Assembly (NCBI GenBank): GCA_030065855.1
Contig: JASJCT010000024.1
Coordinates: 1 to 54,673 of the forward strand
Direction of reading: 5' to 3'
DNA from: Myxococcota bacterium
GTDB lineage: Bacteria; Myxococcota_A; Polyangia; JAAYKL01
Length of the DNA: 54,673 nucleotides
Part shown: one piece after another, positions 16,198 through 26,444 of the stretch
Position numbering within the stretch: position 1 is the stretch's first letter
How the letters are laid out: every line of letters begins with the position of its first letter
Notes under the pieces: model-generated
Database searches by the model: none
Seen by the model: only the letters and a program-made list of their open reading frames with translations
Told to the model about the DNA's origin: nothing
Made by a program: the position numbers and the translations under genes

Positions 16198-19164
16198 ATG
16201 AATCCCCTTTCAGACAACCACGGCGTTACTGAGGCTGGGAGCGAGCTGCTCGCAATCTTTGCGGGTCTCAAGCGTCGGGGGCAGATATTGACCCTGATCA
16301 GTGGCCTTGGATGGGTCTTGGCCGGCGTTGCGCTGCTCCTCTTTGGGTTCATTGTCGCGCTGGGCTGGTTTGGGGGTACTGGATTGCGCGCCCTCAGCTG
16401 GGTCGTCATCATCCTCGGCACTGTTGCCCTTAGCACGCTGGGGTTGCTGTTGCCGCTGCTCAATTTATCCCAAAGTGAAGCCGTAGCTAGAAAAATTGGT
16501 CAATTATTTCCGGATCTGGCGTCAGATGTCCTCACTGCCAATCAACTCGCCCTTGCCCCGCATCAAGCTGGATTTTCACAGGATCTCGTCTTGCGCCATT
16601 TGCGGATGGTCCATCAGGCGATCACCGAGATACCCATCGGGGGGGTGATTTTCCCCATGCGATCCCTCACCTGGCCGGGCCTTGCCCTGGTCGCTGCCAC
16701 GGCTGTCGGCATTGTCACCCAGACTTTTTTCGCAGGGGCTACAACTGCTGGCTTGGCATCCCTGTGGCGCGAACCGATCCCACCTGATCCAAAAATCGAT
16801 CGCGTATCTGCAATGGCACCGGTGGTCGGTGATCTCACCCTGACGTTGCGCTATCCCGAATACTTTGATCGGGAAGAGCGACGACTCAACGCAATTTCCG
16901 GTGGCCTGGTGGCCCCCCTAGGCACCACGGTTGTCATTGAAGGGACATCGCTCGTTCCCAGGTCGGATCGCGGTGTGATTAGATTGCCAGACGGCAGTCA
17001 GAGGCCTTTATCAGTAGGTGTTGACGGCACTGTGCACGGCCGTTTTGTGGTGGGTGGGCCTGGTAATTTTTCCCTCGCACTCGGAACCCGATCTCTTCTC
17101 ATGGAAGGACCAACGCGAAATATTGAGGTGGAGGCAGACAGACCTCCGGTCATTCGCGTCCTTCGCCCCACCAAGCGAGTAGAAGTTGCAGAAGACGGCG
17201 AGGTAGTGATCGAATTGGAAGCTGAGGATGACCACGGACTCCGGTATCTCGACCTGGTCCTGCGCACCGAATCCGGACTCGAGCTGCGCAAGACAATCAT
17301 TCACCTGGCCGACCAGGTCAGGCGCCTAAAAACCCAATACCGCTGGACACCGGAAAGTGTCAAAATCGAAGATAAGGCAGATATACAGCTTGAGGTGGAG
17401 GCGTTTGACAATGATTCTATCCTCGGCCCCAAGTCCGGACAATCCGAAGCGATTGATATTTGTGTTCTGACTCCCTTGAGTCGGCACAAAAATGCGATCA
17501 ACGACCAAAACGGCGCCCTAGATATGTTGGTCGCATTGTTGGCGCGTCGCCTGGAGACCCCCCTTACAAACGCGCGGCGCGGTAAAGCCGCTGAGGAGCG
17601 GTTCACCATGCTCCAGCGGGAGACAGAAGATGCCCTTGGCAAAATGGCCCATCTCATCCAGGTACTGAATCGAGATAGCCTATCTCCGAAACAGGTCACA
17701 GATACTTTTGTCAGCGTGCGGCAGGACCTATCCAACCAACTCTTTCACGAGGCCCGACTTTACGGTGGTGGGGGCAGCGGTGATTTTCGCAAGCGCAAGG
17801 GGGTCGATCGGGTGACCATCCGTCTGCTCGAGTCTGCAATTGTTCGCGTCGACGATCTCATCATCGAGCAACAGCTCTCCAGGGTTGTCCACGCGGGTGG
17901 GACCCTTGAACATCAGCGAGACGAGATAGAGACCCTGCTAAAAAAATACAACCGAACGCGGGCCGAGCCATTGCGCCGGGCCCTGATTGAATCTATTGCC
18001 AGGATGGAGGAAGCACTCCAGCGCTTGGAACGGGATGTGGAAGCTTTCCGAGGCAAGGTTGGAGATACATTTTTAAATCCATCATCGCTTTTAAATTTCG
18101 ACCCTATGGGATCCCTGAGCAAGCTCAAATCCCTTCTGGCAGACGGCGATCTTTTGGCCGCGACCCGCTTGATCCAGACCCTTGAATCAGATCTCGGCCG
18201 TCTCTTGGCTGGCCTCGAAGGTGCCCTCCTTTCCTTCCGGACAGAGAGATTTGGTGAAGGAGAGCGCTATATCGGCGAATTGCTCGACAAGCTGCTATCA
18301 ATCGAAGCAGGACAGCTCCAGCTTCGGCGAGAGACAACAGCCATGCAGCGCCGTTACCAAGAGCGGCTTGTAGCAGCCATGCGCGGTCGCATCGACCCAC
18401 TGGTCAAACGCCATCTTCAAAAGACGCGCAAAATGCATCGCTCCGTCAAAAAAATAAAGACGCAAAAAAGCGAAGCAGGCCGACTTCGACTCGCTCAATT
18501 GCGTATTACGGTGCGCGAGATGCGGCTCGCCCTCAGTCAGGGAGATCTGGACGAAGCCCTTCAAATTGCAGGTGAAATTCGGGAGCTCACGACTGACTGG
18601 CAGGTTGAAACAGGCAGCAAACGCCCGTCAGAGATAAGGGACGTAAGGCGAACTGCCAAGCAAATCGTCGAAGAAATAACCCAGGCCTTCCCACGACCCA
18701 GTCAGCTGCTGTCTGATCGGGATCTGCGCCTCGCTCGATCCTATGCCTCGCGACAGCGACATTTACTCGGCAAGACGCGAAAACTGCGGACATGGACGGG
18801 GATTCAAAAAAGCGCGACCCGGTTTTTATCGAACCGTGCATCTGGTGCGCTACGGGCTGTGATCGATCACATGGCTGCGGCCATCACCTCTTTAGACAAA
18901 AAGCAGGTGCGCCAAGCCCTGTTGGATCAATCTGAAGCCCTCGAGGAGCTGGCCCGACTTCGCGAAGATCTCAAACGGGGCAATGAGGTCGCACCTTTGG
19001 AGAGTAGACCCATCGTCTTGAGGGGTAAGGTCGAGCTGCCAGATCCAGACGATTACGAGGTGCCACCCGAGTTCAGAGAAGATATTCTAGAGGCCATGCA
19101 CGGTGATCTGCCGTACCGCTACGAGGCGGCTATCAGGAGCTATTATGAGAACCTGGTTCGATAA
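16198..19164 (+). CDS. Large DUF4175-type membrane protein
   Basis: 988 residues. Three hydrophobic helices lie at about 33-56, 63-90 and 155-180, followed by a periplasmic region with beta-rich Ig-like segments (320-420, including a repeated 'D.HGLRYLDLVLRT' strand pattern). A very long charged, coiled-coil-prone region spans 430-950, rich in Arg, Glu and Leu. The layout (TM pair, TM, extracytoplasmic domain, helical tail) is that of DUF4175 proteins, whose function is not established. Start ATG at 16198 has only a weak ribosome-binding site. The last 20 bases overlap the next gene, which may be its partner. Confidence 0.78.
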   Translation: MNPLSDNHGVTEAGSELLAIFAGLKRRGQILTLISGLGWVLAGVALLLFGFIVALGWFGGTGLRALSWVVIILGTVALSTLGLLLPLLNLSQSEAVARKIGQLFPDLASDVLTANQLALAPHQAGFSQDLVLRHLRMVHQAITEIPIGGVIFPMRSLTWPGLALVAATAVGIVTQTFFAGATTAGLASLWREPIPPDPKIDRVSAMAPVVGDLTLTLRYPEYFDREERRLNAISGGLVAPLGTTVVIEGTSLVPRSDRGVIRLPDGSQRPLSVGVDGTVHGRFVVGGPGNFSLALGTRSLLMEGPTRNIEVEADRPPVIRVLRPTKRVEVAEDGEVVIELEAEDDHGLRYLDLVLRTESGLELRKTIIHLADQVRRLKTQYRWTPESVKIEDKADIQLEVEAFDNDSILGPKSGQSEAIDICVLTPLSRHKNAINDQNGALDMLVALLARRLETPLTNARRGKAAEERFTMLQRETEDALGKMAHLIQVLNRDSLSPKQVTDTFVSVRQDLSNQLFHEARLYGGGGSGDFRKRKGVDRVTIRLLESAIVRVDDLIIEQQLSRVVHAGGTLEHQRDEIETLLKKYNRTRAEPLRRALIESIARMEEALQRLERDVEAFRGKVGDTFLNPSSLLNFDPMGSLSKLKSLLADGDLLAATRLIQTLESDLGRLLAGLEGALLSFRTERFGEGERYIGELLDKLLSIEAGQLQLRRETTAMQRRYQERLVAAMRGRIDPLVKRHLQKTRKMHRSVKKIKTQKSEAGRLRLAQLRITVREMRLALSQGDLDEALQIAGEIRELTTDWQVETGSKRPSEIRDVRRTAKQIVEEITQAFPRPSQLLSDRDLRLARSYASRQRHLLGKTRKLRTWTGIQKSATRFLSNRASGALRAVIDHMAAAITSLDKKQVRQALLDQSEALEELARLREDLKRGNEVAPLESRPIVLRGKVELPDPDDYEVPPEFREDILEAMHGDLPYRYEAAIRSYYENLVR

Positions 19165-20725
19165 GACAGCAGCCCTGTTTGTCGCCATCGCGGTGATGGG
19201 GTTCCCTGTGGCAGCGCGCGCAATCGATACGCTGACCGTGCTCGATAATCACATCAACTCCTGGCATCTCAAAAAGGCCAGACGTATCGCAGACAACTTG
19301 AAAAAAGATGAACGTGCGACACCCCAGGCCCATTACCTCATGGGAAAACTGCTTTTTCACGAGGGAAATATCTCCGGCGGGCTAGAAGCGCTCAGACGCG
19401 CCATCGAAGGTGCCCGGGGCGAGCTCAGCTGGAAAGCGCTTCGCGACGTGGTTGCCCGAGCCGATGCCGTGTACATCAGCTTGAAGAGACAACCTGGACC
19501 GAGTGGTCGCTTTGTCTATCGCTTTGCCGACACCCGGGATGCCCTGCTGATTCCATATGCAGATGACGCCCTTACCCGCCAGCTCAACGTCCTCGAAAGC
19601 ATATTCGGGGATCGCCCCGAGTATCCCATCGAGATCGACATCCTGCCGGATGTGGCGTCTCTGGCCGCGGTGACCGGACTGGCCCATGAACGCATTGAAC
19701 GCACTGGCACCGTGGGTGTCACCAAGTATGCGCGCATCATGATTATTTCACCTGGAAGCCTAAACACTGGTTATCCGTGGCTCGATGCGTTGGCGCATGA
19801 ACTCACCCATTTTATCATTACGCGGGTTTCCAAAAATCGCGCTCCCATCTGGCTCCACGAAGGGATTGCTAAACTCTTCGAGCGGCGCTGGCGCGAAGAT
19901 ACGGTGGGCACCCTCACGCCTGAGGAAGCATACCTCCTCGATCGTGCGGTAAAGGAAAGGCGCCTCATACCGCTTCGTCGGTTCCATCCGTCCATCGCGT
20001 ACCTGCCAGACCAGGAGGATGCGGCCCTTGCATATGCCCAAGTGCTCAGCCTTACGCACTACCTGAGCGAAAAACTGGGCAGTGACTGGACCCGTCGCCT
20101 TTTGACGAGCCTGAGCCGTGGAGATTCGTTTGAGAGGGCTTTCTACCTTGTCTCGAACTCAAAATTTAAGCGAATGTATCGCTGGTGGCATCAGGCCATC
20201 AGTGGCAAGCGGCAGACGCCTGTGCCGGCCGTAAGCCTCATGAAGCGTCGTTTCCGTAGAGGTGCGACAACAGGGGAGAGCGGCTTGGAATCCCTGCTTA
20301 GCACTGATGTTCGCCGACACTTGAGGGTTGGGGATCTGCTCCGTTTAAAGGGATACACTGTCGCTGCTGTGGCTGAATATCGAGAGGCCCAGTCCATTGC
20401 CGAGTCCCCATCTCCGGAAATCAGCGATCGGCTCGGTGCTTGCCTACTCGAACTCGACGATCCCGATGCGGTGATTGCCATGTTGCCCCAAATGGCGGGG
20501 CTCTATCCGGCCCATGCCACCATATATGTGCAATTGGGTAAGGCGCATTTGCGAAAGGGGAACAGCGCGGCAGCAATTGCCGCGTTTGAACGCGCCAATG
20601 CGATAAATCCATTTGATCCGGCCGTTCACTGTGCTTTAAAAGAGCTGTATGCAGGTGTCGGCAGGGCCGATGATGCGGCCCGGGAAACAGCCCACTGCAC
20701 AGCGCTTGCTGCAGGCCCTGTATAA
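19145..20725 (+). CDS. Peptidase MA-like metalloprotease with TPR repeats, secreted
   Basis: 526 residues from the ATG at 19145 (AGGAG six bases ahead, 20-base overlap with the previous gene). A signal peptide ends at VAARA (residue 26). Residues 30-110 form a TPR-like pair. The metalloprotease core has HELTH (218-222) and a third ligand candidate, Glu239, in WLHEGIAKLFE, a gluzincin arrangement of the peptidase-MA-like type. Residues 390-520 contain three TPR units (LRVGDLLRLKGY, YVQLGKAHLRKGNSAAAIAAFERA, VHCALKELYAGVGRADDAA). Likely periplasmic. The substrate is unknown; coupling to the DUF4175-type protein suggests a joint envelope function. Confidence 0.85.
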   Translation: MRTWFDKTAALFVAIAVMGFPVAARAIDTLTVLDNHINSWHLKKARRIADNLKKDERATPQAHYLMGKLLFHEGNISGGLEALRRAIEGARGELSWKALRDVVARADAVYISLKRQPGPSGRFVYRFADTRDALLIPYADDALTRQLNVLESIFGDRPEYPIEIDILPDVASLAAVTGLAHERIERTGTVGVTKYARIMIISPGSLNTGYPWLDALAHELTHFIITRVSKNRAPIWLHEGIAKLFERRWREDTVGTLTPEEAYLLDRAVKERRLIPLRRFHPSIAYLPDQEDAALAYAQVLSLTHYLSEKLGSDWTRRLLTSLSRGDSFERAFYLVSNSKFKRMYRWWHQAISGKRQTPVPAVSLMKRRFRRGATTGESGLESLLSTDVRRHLRVGDLLRLKGYTVAAVAEYREAQSIAESPSPEISDRLGACLLELDDPDAVIAMLPQMAGLYPAHATIYVQLGKAHLRKGNSAAAIAAFERANAINPFDPAVHCALKELYAGVGRADDAARETAHCTALAAGPV

Positions 20726-21080
20726 CTTTCCAATAAAAGTCCCTAAGCAAAGACCCAGATAGACGCTGAGAAATCCCCTCAAGGAGTAGATGAATCATCA
20801 CCTGACCTTGTAGGGCGGGGGGGTATCCCGCGCCGCGTCTGCTGCGCTTTTACATTTAGCGGCTGGGCGTAAAGCCCAGCCCTACTAGGGGTTCCTTTTC
20901 AATCAAGAATCTTAAGGGGATTTATCAGAGATAGACGGGAAGGAACAATGCGCGATATACTCGTATATTCGATTTAGACTTGGGATAAATATGTATCGGA
21001 CGTTGATGCTTTTTATTTCAATGCTATTGTTTAGTGTGACATTATTAGATATACTTGGGGACCGGAAATCGGGGGAAACC
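20726..21080. other. Gap with REP-like GC-rich repeat and hairpin
   Basis: No gene is visible. A GTAGGGCGGGGGGGTATCCC-type repeat begins near 20810, and a perfect hairpin GGCTGGGC-GTAAA-GCCCAGCC spans 20861-20881, without a following T run. The AT-rich 20885-20990 segment probably holds the promoter of the downstream kinase. A possible upstream ATG for that kinase lies at 20991. Confidence 0.6.
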
Positions 21081-22232
21081 GTGTCCAGAACACTTTTGCT
21101 CGTTGACGACGAGGTCGATATCCTCGAGCCGATGCTCATTCTGCTCGAAGAGGACTATACCGTGCTGACCGCGAGAAGTGGGCCAGAGGCCCTTGAGATT
21201 CTCGAGCATGCTTCGGTGGACATGATTATCTCGGATCAGCGGATGCCCAAGATGACCGGGGTGGAGTTGCTCACCCGGGTGTGGGAACGATATCCTGAAA
21301 TTGTTCGGATCATTCTGACTGGCTACACCGATACCGATGCCATGATTCAAGCGGTGAACGAAGGCCGCGTCTACCGCTACATCGTCAAACCCTGGAACCT
21401 GGACGACATGCAGGTGGTGATCAAGCAGGGACTGGAGTGGAACGATTTACGCCAAGAAAAAGGACAACTCAACGCGGATCTGGCCCAGGCAAACAAGGCG
21501 CTTGCCGAGCGCACAGAGCAGTTGGAACGCGCCCAAGAGACCATTGTGCAACAGGAGAAACTCGCAGCGATTGGGCGTTTCGCAGCTGAGATGGTCCACG
21601 AAATGAACAACCATCTCCACATCATCCTCGGACTCAACGCCAGCCTGTCCCTATCAATGGAAGAAGAACTACCAGAGCTAAAAGACCTGGAGACACAGGC
21701 CAAAACCCTGGCTGAAATTGCTAGAGACATTCGAGATTTTGCCAAAGGCGCCGTGCTTCCGCTCGCCATGACGCGCGCCGATCCGCTCAAGACAGCAAAA
21801 GATGTTGTGCGCGCGTGCAAGCACCATCCGGCTTTCAGGGCGCTCGACGTACAGCTCATCACCGGCCCAGTATCTGAATGGGTAATGGATGCTCGGCAGA
21901 TCAAGCACCTATTGATCAACTTGCTCAAGAATGCTGCCAAGGCGAGCGATCGGAACAGCACCATCGAAGTGTACGTCGCCACAAACGATGATGCGCTGGT
22001 ATTCCGAATAACCGATCACGGTGTCGGTATCCCAGACGATCTGCGAGAGCGGATTTGGGAGCCGTTCTTTACAACTTGGGACCGACAGCCCGGTACCGGC
22101 CTCGGGTTAAGCATCTGCCGTAGGTCTGTTGAGATGCATGGGGGTGATATCGAATGCCATCCCACCAAAGGCGGTGGGACGACCTTTATTGTGCGCATCC
22201 CACGCGCCACAGACGAAGCCAAAACCGGATAA
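21081..22232 (+). CDS. Receiver-histidine kinase hybrid
   Basis: 383 residues from the GTG at 21081, which follows a GGGGGAA stretch and places the protein start right at the receiver fold (MSRTLLLVDDEVD). An ATG at 20991 in the same frame would add 30 hydrophobic residues and cannot be excluded. Receiver: D9/D10, Asp52, Thr80, Lys103. Residues 120-160 are a coiled coil. The kinase follows with H-box VHEMNNHLH (His173), N-box LLINLLKNAAKA, G1 ITDHGVGIP, F-box WEPFFTT and G2 GTGLGLSI. With an N-terminal receiver and no sensor, it probably acts as a mid-relay, ATP-using kinase in a cytoplasmic phosphorelay. Confidence 0.92.
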   Translation: MSRTLLLVDDEVDILEPMLILLEEDYTVLTARSGPEALEILEHASVDMIISDQRMPKMTGVELLTRVWERYPEIVRIILTGYTDTDAMIQAVNEGRVYRYIVKPWNLDDMQVVIKQGLEWNDLRQEKGQLNADLAQANKALAERTEQLERAQETIVQQEKLAAIGRFAAEMVHEMNNHLHIILGLNASLSLSMEEELPELKDLETQAKTLAEIARDIRDFAKGAVLPLAMTRADPLKTAKDVVRACKHHPAFRALDVQLITGPVSEWVMDARQIKHLLINLLKNAAKASDRNSTIEVYVATNDDALVFRITDHGVGIPDDLRERIWEPFFTTWDRQPGTGLGLSICRRSVEMHGGDIECHPTKGGGTTFIVRIPRATDEAKTG

Positions 22233-22277
22233 ACATCATTGCCATTGCCGCATTCATTCAAAGGCTATTGACATCGC

Positions 22278-24203
22278 TCAATGGTCCGGTGTCCAGATAA
22301 TGGGCTTGCTTCTGTCTAGTGGCAAGATGCGCCTGGGAAGCCCAAGGCCTATGGTTGCGGCTTTGGATCCATCTTTTTGCATGGCCACGTTGTCGATGTA
22401 GTTTTGTACGACGGTCTCAAGTATATCGAGGGGCACACTGCCACCGAGGAGTACGGCGCTGTGGAAGGCCTTGAGGTCAAAGTTGTCACCCAAGGCCTCT
22501 TTTGCTTTTTCGCGCAGTGCCAGGATCCTGAGCATACCGATTTTATAGGCAACCGCTTGGCCTGGTAAGGCTGCGTAGCGGCCGATTTGATTGACGGCGA
22601 ACGCGTGGTCAAAGCCGCCAAAATCCTTCATGTATTGGACAGCCTCCATCAGGGGCCATCCCTTGGCGTGAATGCCCGTATCCACGACCAGCCGGACTGC
22701 GCGAAGCATTTCATCGTGAAGGCGTCCCAGATCCGCATAGATATCGCTGTCGAACCAGCCGAGTTCCTTTGCGAGGCGTTCGGCGTACAGGGCCCATCCT
22801 TCGACATAGGCTGTGAATCCATTGACCCTGAAAGAGGGCAGGGCTGCTTCCTGTGCAATGGATATCTGGAAATGATGCCCGGGTATTGCCTCGTGGTGGG
22901 TGAGGGTCATCATGCCATACCAGGGTATGGGCGTGTCTGACTTGACGTGAAACTCACCAGGGCGCGATCCATCCGGGGCGCCAGGCACGTACCATCCGCC
23001 AGACGAACCACCGACGACAACGAGTTCTGAAACGGGTATTTCATTAAACGCTTGATCCACCCTCAGCAGTGCTTCATCCACGAGCGCTTCGTATGTAGGG
23101 ATGACTTGATCCGCGTCGATGATCCCACCATCGGCCATTGCTCTATTGTAGTGGTCAAACAGGGTTTCGTTCACCGGGTATTGGAGCTCGGCAAACAGTG
23201 TATCCATGTCCGCGCGAATGCGATCCATATCGCTTTTTCCCAGCGCGTGTATTTCATCTGCGGTCATTTCGGTCGTCGTGTGATGTCGTAGCAGATGGGC
23301 GTAGAATGCCGCGCCATTGGGCATGCGACCTACGCCGCCTCCATCGGGTGCAATTTCTGCAAGCTCTGCGAGCAGGTCTATGAGCGACATGTACGCGGGA
23401 ATGACATTGGCCTCTATCGCGGATTCGGCCTGTTTTAAGTAGTGTTGTTTATCCGCTTCGCAAATGCACGTGGTCGTCGACAACTTGGCTTTGAGCGCGC
23501 CGTACATTGAGAGATGTCTGGCCACGCCGGGCTTTATGCCTGCCAGATCTTCCATTGCGCCTTCGAGCATAAAAAAAGGTGGCAGGGTGCCCTGTTCGGC
23601 CCGCAGGCGAAGGTTTTCGCGCAAGCACGCCAGCTTGTCGTCCACCTTGGTCAAGCGCGCGATAAAGTCTTCGATATGCTGTCGGGTTTGTACTGGATGG
23701 ATGGTGTAAAATAGCCCGAATAGGTTGAGATGAGCACCCGACATTTGGGTCAGAGGGTAGAAGTGGCGTATAAAGGGCTCTTCCCGGATCCAGTCGTCGA
23801 GAAACCATTCGAATGTCTCGAGTGAAATGCGCTGATCAGATGTAAGCATCTCCGGATTAATAGACTTAAAGATCGCCTGTATGCCTTTCACCAGCTCGAT
23901 TGTCTGTCTTTGGTAGGCCTCTGAAATATCGTCCAGCGCGTCATCCCTCATTCCAAGTGTTTCGGAAAGAGCCAGTTCTGTCACGAGCTCTGGCGAGCGT
24001 TGGATGATGGCCTGTTCTGCACTTTCGAGCAGTGCATCAAAGGGGAGGCCAGCAAGGCTATCGATAGTGGCTTGGATATCTGTGAGGCGGGGCTCACAGA
24101 CCCCCAGATCATCGTACTTTTTGGGTTCATCTTCATCACATCCACAGAGCATGCAGATAGCAATACAAAGCAGAGCCATACATAAGCATTTTTTTTCAGT
24201 CAT
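22278..24203 (-). CDS. DUF885-family lipoprotein metallopeptidase
   Basis: 641 residues. A lipoprotein signal (CMLCGC, Cys about 20-22) precedes a mostly helical domain. The active-site motif HEAIPGHH (437-444) and the downstream EGWALYAERLAKELG with the third-ligand Glu are typical of DUF885 proteins, a gluzincin-like peptidase family with mostly unknown substrates. Usual length is 550-620, so it is complete. It is anchored to a membrane and faces the periplasm or exterior. It is a single gene, convergent with the kinase upstream in the window. Confidence 0.88.
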   Translation of the reverse strand: MTEKKCLCMALLCIAICMLCGCDEDEPKKYDDLGVCEPRLTDIQATIDSLAGLPFDALLESAEQAIIQRSPELVTELALSETLGMRDDALDDISEAYQRQTIELVKGIQAIFKSINPEMLTSDQRISLETFEWFLDDWIREEPFIRHFYPLTQMSGAHLNLFGLFYTIHPVQTRQHIEDFIARLTKVDDKLACLRENLRLRAEQGTLPPFFMLEGAMEDLAGIKPGVARHLSMYGALKAKLSTTTCICEADKQHYLKQAESAIEANVIPAYMSLIDLLAELAEIAPDGGGVGRMPNGAAFYAHLLRHHTTTEMTADEIHALGKSDMDRIRADMDTLFAELQYPVNETLFDHYNRAMADGGIIDADQVIPTYEALVDEALLRVDQAFNEIPVSELVVVGGSSGGWYVPGAPDGSRPGEFHVKSDTPIPWYGMMTLTHHEAIPGHHFQISIAQEAALPSFRVNGFTAYVEGWALYAERLAKELGWFDSDIYADLGRLHDEMLRAVRLVVDTGIHAKGWPLMEAVQYMKDFGGFDHAFAVNQIGRYAALPGQAVAYKIGMLRILALREKAKEALGDNFDLKAFHSAVLLGGSVPLDILETVVQNYIDNVAMQKDGSKAATIGLGLPRRILPLDRSKPIIWTPDH

Positions 24204-24300
24204 ACGTCACTCCATGCGCTGAATTGCGCGCCTGACTGATTTGTTTATAACTTGTTGGGAAATGATCGGCAATGGTCACCACGCCGACGCTGGCGCTGGT

Positions 24301-25389
24301 TTACGCGTGCTTGTTTTTGAAATCCAGCATGAATTGGGCCAGTTTTTCTGCCCCTTCGATCGGCATGGCATTGTACATGGATGCGCGGCATCCACCGACA
24401 GAACGATGGCCCTTGAGATTCGACATACCCGCTGCTAGGGCCTCGCCAATAAATTGCTTTTCCAGATCTTCTGAGGGCAATCTAAAACAGACATTCATGC
24501 GCGATCGGGTCTCCTTTTCCACAGGGCTACGATACCAGCCGTTGGATTCGGCAATCGTGTTGTACAAGAGGTCAGAACGCTGGATCGCCCGGCGTTCCAC
24601 CTCTGCCAGGCCGCCAATCGAGGCTACCCAATCCAGGGTCAGCTTGAGCATATAAACCGCGAATACCGGGGGTGTGTTGTACATCGAATCCTTGGGCGCG
24701 TGGGTTTTGTAGGACATGTACGAAGGCAGGTCTTCGCGGCAGCGATCGAGTAGATCTTTGCGAATGATAATGAGCGCTGCGCCAGCCGGTCCCAGGTTCT
24801 TTTGCGCACCTGCGTAGATCATGCCGACTTTGGAAAAATCAACCGGCCGGGACATGATATGGGAGGACATATCTGCCACTAGGGGTACATTCCCTGTATC
24901 TGGAAGCGTCTGGAACTCGATACCACCAATGGTTTCATTTGAGCAAATGTGCACATAGGCGGCATCACTGCCAACTTGAAACTCATCTTGCTTGGGCATG
25001 CGGGTGAAGTTGTCTTTTTCACCTGACCAGATCACCCGAATATCGCCCACTTTTTTTGCGTCTGCAATGGCCTTTTTAGACCACGAGCCCGTAAGAACGT
25101 ATTCGGCCGTCATGCCCTGAGCGATCAAGTTCATGGGCAGCATGGCGAATTGGAGTGTGGCGCCGCCCTGTAGCAGCAAAATGTCAAAGTTGTCAGGCAC
25201 CGTGAGCAGGGATCGGACGCTCGCAATGGCTTCGTGATGCACTGCATCGTAATGCTTGCCCCGATGGCTCATTTCGATGATGGACATGCCCGCGCCTTGA
25301 TAATCGACGAATTCTGCCTGCGCCTTTTCGAGGGCCTCAAGGGGCAATGTGCACGGCCCTGCTGAAAAATTGTAAATTCTGTTTGCCAT
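24301..25389 (-). CDS. serC: Phosphoserine aminotransferase
   Basis: 362 residues from the ATG at 25389 with GAGGTG ahead. It has the SerC start YNFSAGPCTLP, the MSHRGKHYDAVH region, the PLP-lysine segment YAGAQKNLGPAG and the C-terminal RMNVCFRLPSEDLEK and LKGHRSVGGCRASMYNA. It converts 3-phosphohydroxypyruvate and glutamate to phosphoserine. It is co-transcribed 13 bases after SerA, so two of the three serine-pathway steps are together; no SerB is visible. Confidence 0.96.
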   Translation of the reverse strand: MANRIYNFSAGPCTLPLEALEKAQAEFVDYQGAGMSIIEMSHRGKHYDAVHHEAIASVRSLLTVPDNFDILLLQGGATLQFAMLPMNLIAQGMTAEYVLTGSWSKKAIADAKKVGDIRVIWSGEKDNFTRMPKQDEFQVGSDAAYVHICSNETIGGIEFQTLPDTGNVPLVADMSSHIMSRPVDFSKVGMIYAGAQKNLGPAGAALIIIRKDLLDRCREDLPSYMSYKTHAPKDSMYNTPPVFAVYMLKLTLDWVASIGGLAEVERRAIQRSDLLYNTIAESNGWYRSPVEKETRSRMNVCFRLPSEDLEKQFIGEALAAGMSNLKGHRSVGGCRASMYNAMPIEGAEKLAQFMLDFKNKHA

Positions 25390-25402
25390 TGGGTTCACCT
25401 CA

Positions 25403-26272
25403 TTAATTTTGGAACGTCTCGATGATCTCCACCACAATGTCCCCGATGCGCAGGAGGTTCTCTTTGCTCGATGCGCCGATATGGGGCAAGAGCACGGCAT
25501 TGGGGGCGTTTACGAGCGGGCTGTTCTCAGGTGGATCCGAGTACCAGACATCATTTCCATAACCACCCAATTTGCCACTCTTAAGGGCTTCTGCCACATC
25601 TTCCTCGTTTACGCACTTACCGCGACCCGTATTGACGATGATCGCGCCGTCTTTCATTTTTGCGATCATTTCCTTGTTGATCATTCCTCGGGTTTCATCG
25701 GTTAGCGGCGTGTGCAGGGATAGGAAGTCCGACTTGGCAAGGACTTCATCAAGGCCCTTTAATTCCGCCACATCTGAGGTGCTGACATACTTGTCGTACG
25801 CAATCACGTTCATTTCAAATCCCTTAGCCCGCTTGGCAACTTCGGTTGCAATGCGGCCAATGCCGATGAGACCCAGGGTTTTTTTGAATAGCTCCATGCG
25901 TTTAATTTTCTTTTTGCGCCAATCGCCAGTCACCATGCCCTCATGGCCAAAGGGCACTTTGTTGATGACCGAAAGCATGAGGGTGATGGCGAGTTCAGCC
26001 ACTGCCACTGACGAGGCCGCGGGTGTATTGCGAACTGCAATGCCTTTGGTTTCAGCATAGGCCGAGTCGATGTTGTCGATCCCTACACCACCGCGAATGA
26101 TCAGTTTCAGATTTGGCGCACTGTCGATATATTCTTTGGTGCACTTGGTCTTAGATCGAACCAGCACCACATTTGCCTCTGAGAGCCGGGATGTATCATC
26201 GAATACTTCACCAAAACGAGCGAGTCGCTCTGGCAGCGAAGGATCAAATGCATCGGAGATGAGAATTTTCAT
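25403..26272 (-). CDS. serA: D-3-phosphoglycerate dehydrogenase, short form
   Basis: 289 residues, GGGAGG ahead of the ATG. D-isomer 2-hydroxyacid dehydrogenase: NAD motif GLIGIGRIATEVA, NTGRGKCVNEEDV (Arg region), GNDVWYSDPPENSPL (Glu) and LLPHIGASS (catalytic His). The C-terminal regulatory ACT domain of longer SerA enzymes is absent, so feedback inhibition by serine through ACT is not expected. Assignment to SerA rather than another hydroxyacid dehydrogenase rests on its pairing with serC. Confidence 0.9.
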   Translation of the reverse strand: MKILISDAFDPSLPERLARFGEVFDDTSRLSEANVVLVRSKTKCTKEYIDSAPNLKLIIRGGVGIDNIDSAYAETKGIAVRNTPAASSVAVAELAITLMLSVINKVPFGHEGMVTGDWRKKKIKRMELFKKTLGLIGIGRIATEVAKRAKGFEMNVIAYDKYVSTSDVAELKGLDEVLAKSDFLSLHTPLTDETRGMINKEMIAKMKDGAIIVNTGRGKCVNEEDVAEALKSGKLGGYGNDVWYSDPPENSPLVNAPNAVLLPHIGASSKENLLRIGDIVVEIIETFQN

Positions 26273-26444
26273 GGGGGCCTCCCTTTGTCAAAAATGTCCA
26301 ATTCCTGAATCGTTCAGGCGGCTTTACATGCATAATCATACCTCTGATAGATAAATAACGAAGATGCGTCAAGCAAAACCGCTCAAGCGCGTTGACTTAT
26401 TCGTTTTTCCGAACCTGTGAGGTCTGAAGCGTATGGATCAGGCT

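Noticed and set aside
19103..19144. Longer start of the peptidase-MA gene
   Set aside because: The ATG at 19145 has AGGAG and begins the signal peptide directly.
20991..21080. Upstream ATG giving the kinase a hydrophobic N-terminus
   Set aside because: The GTG at 21081 has a better ribosome-binding context and starts exactly at the receiver domain; kept as an alternative only.
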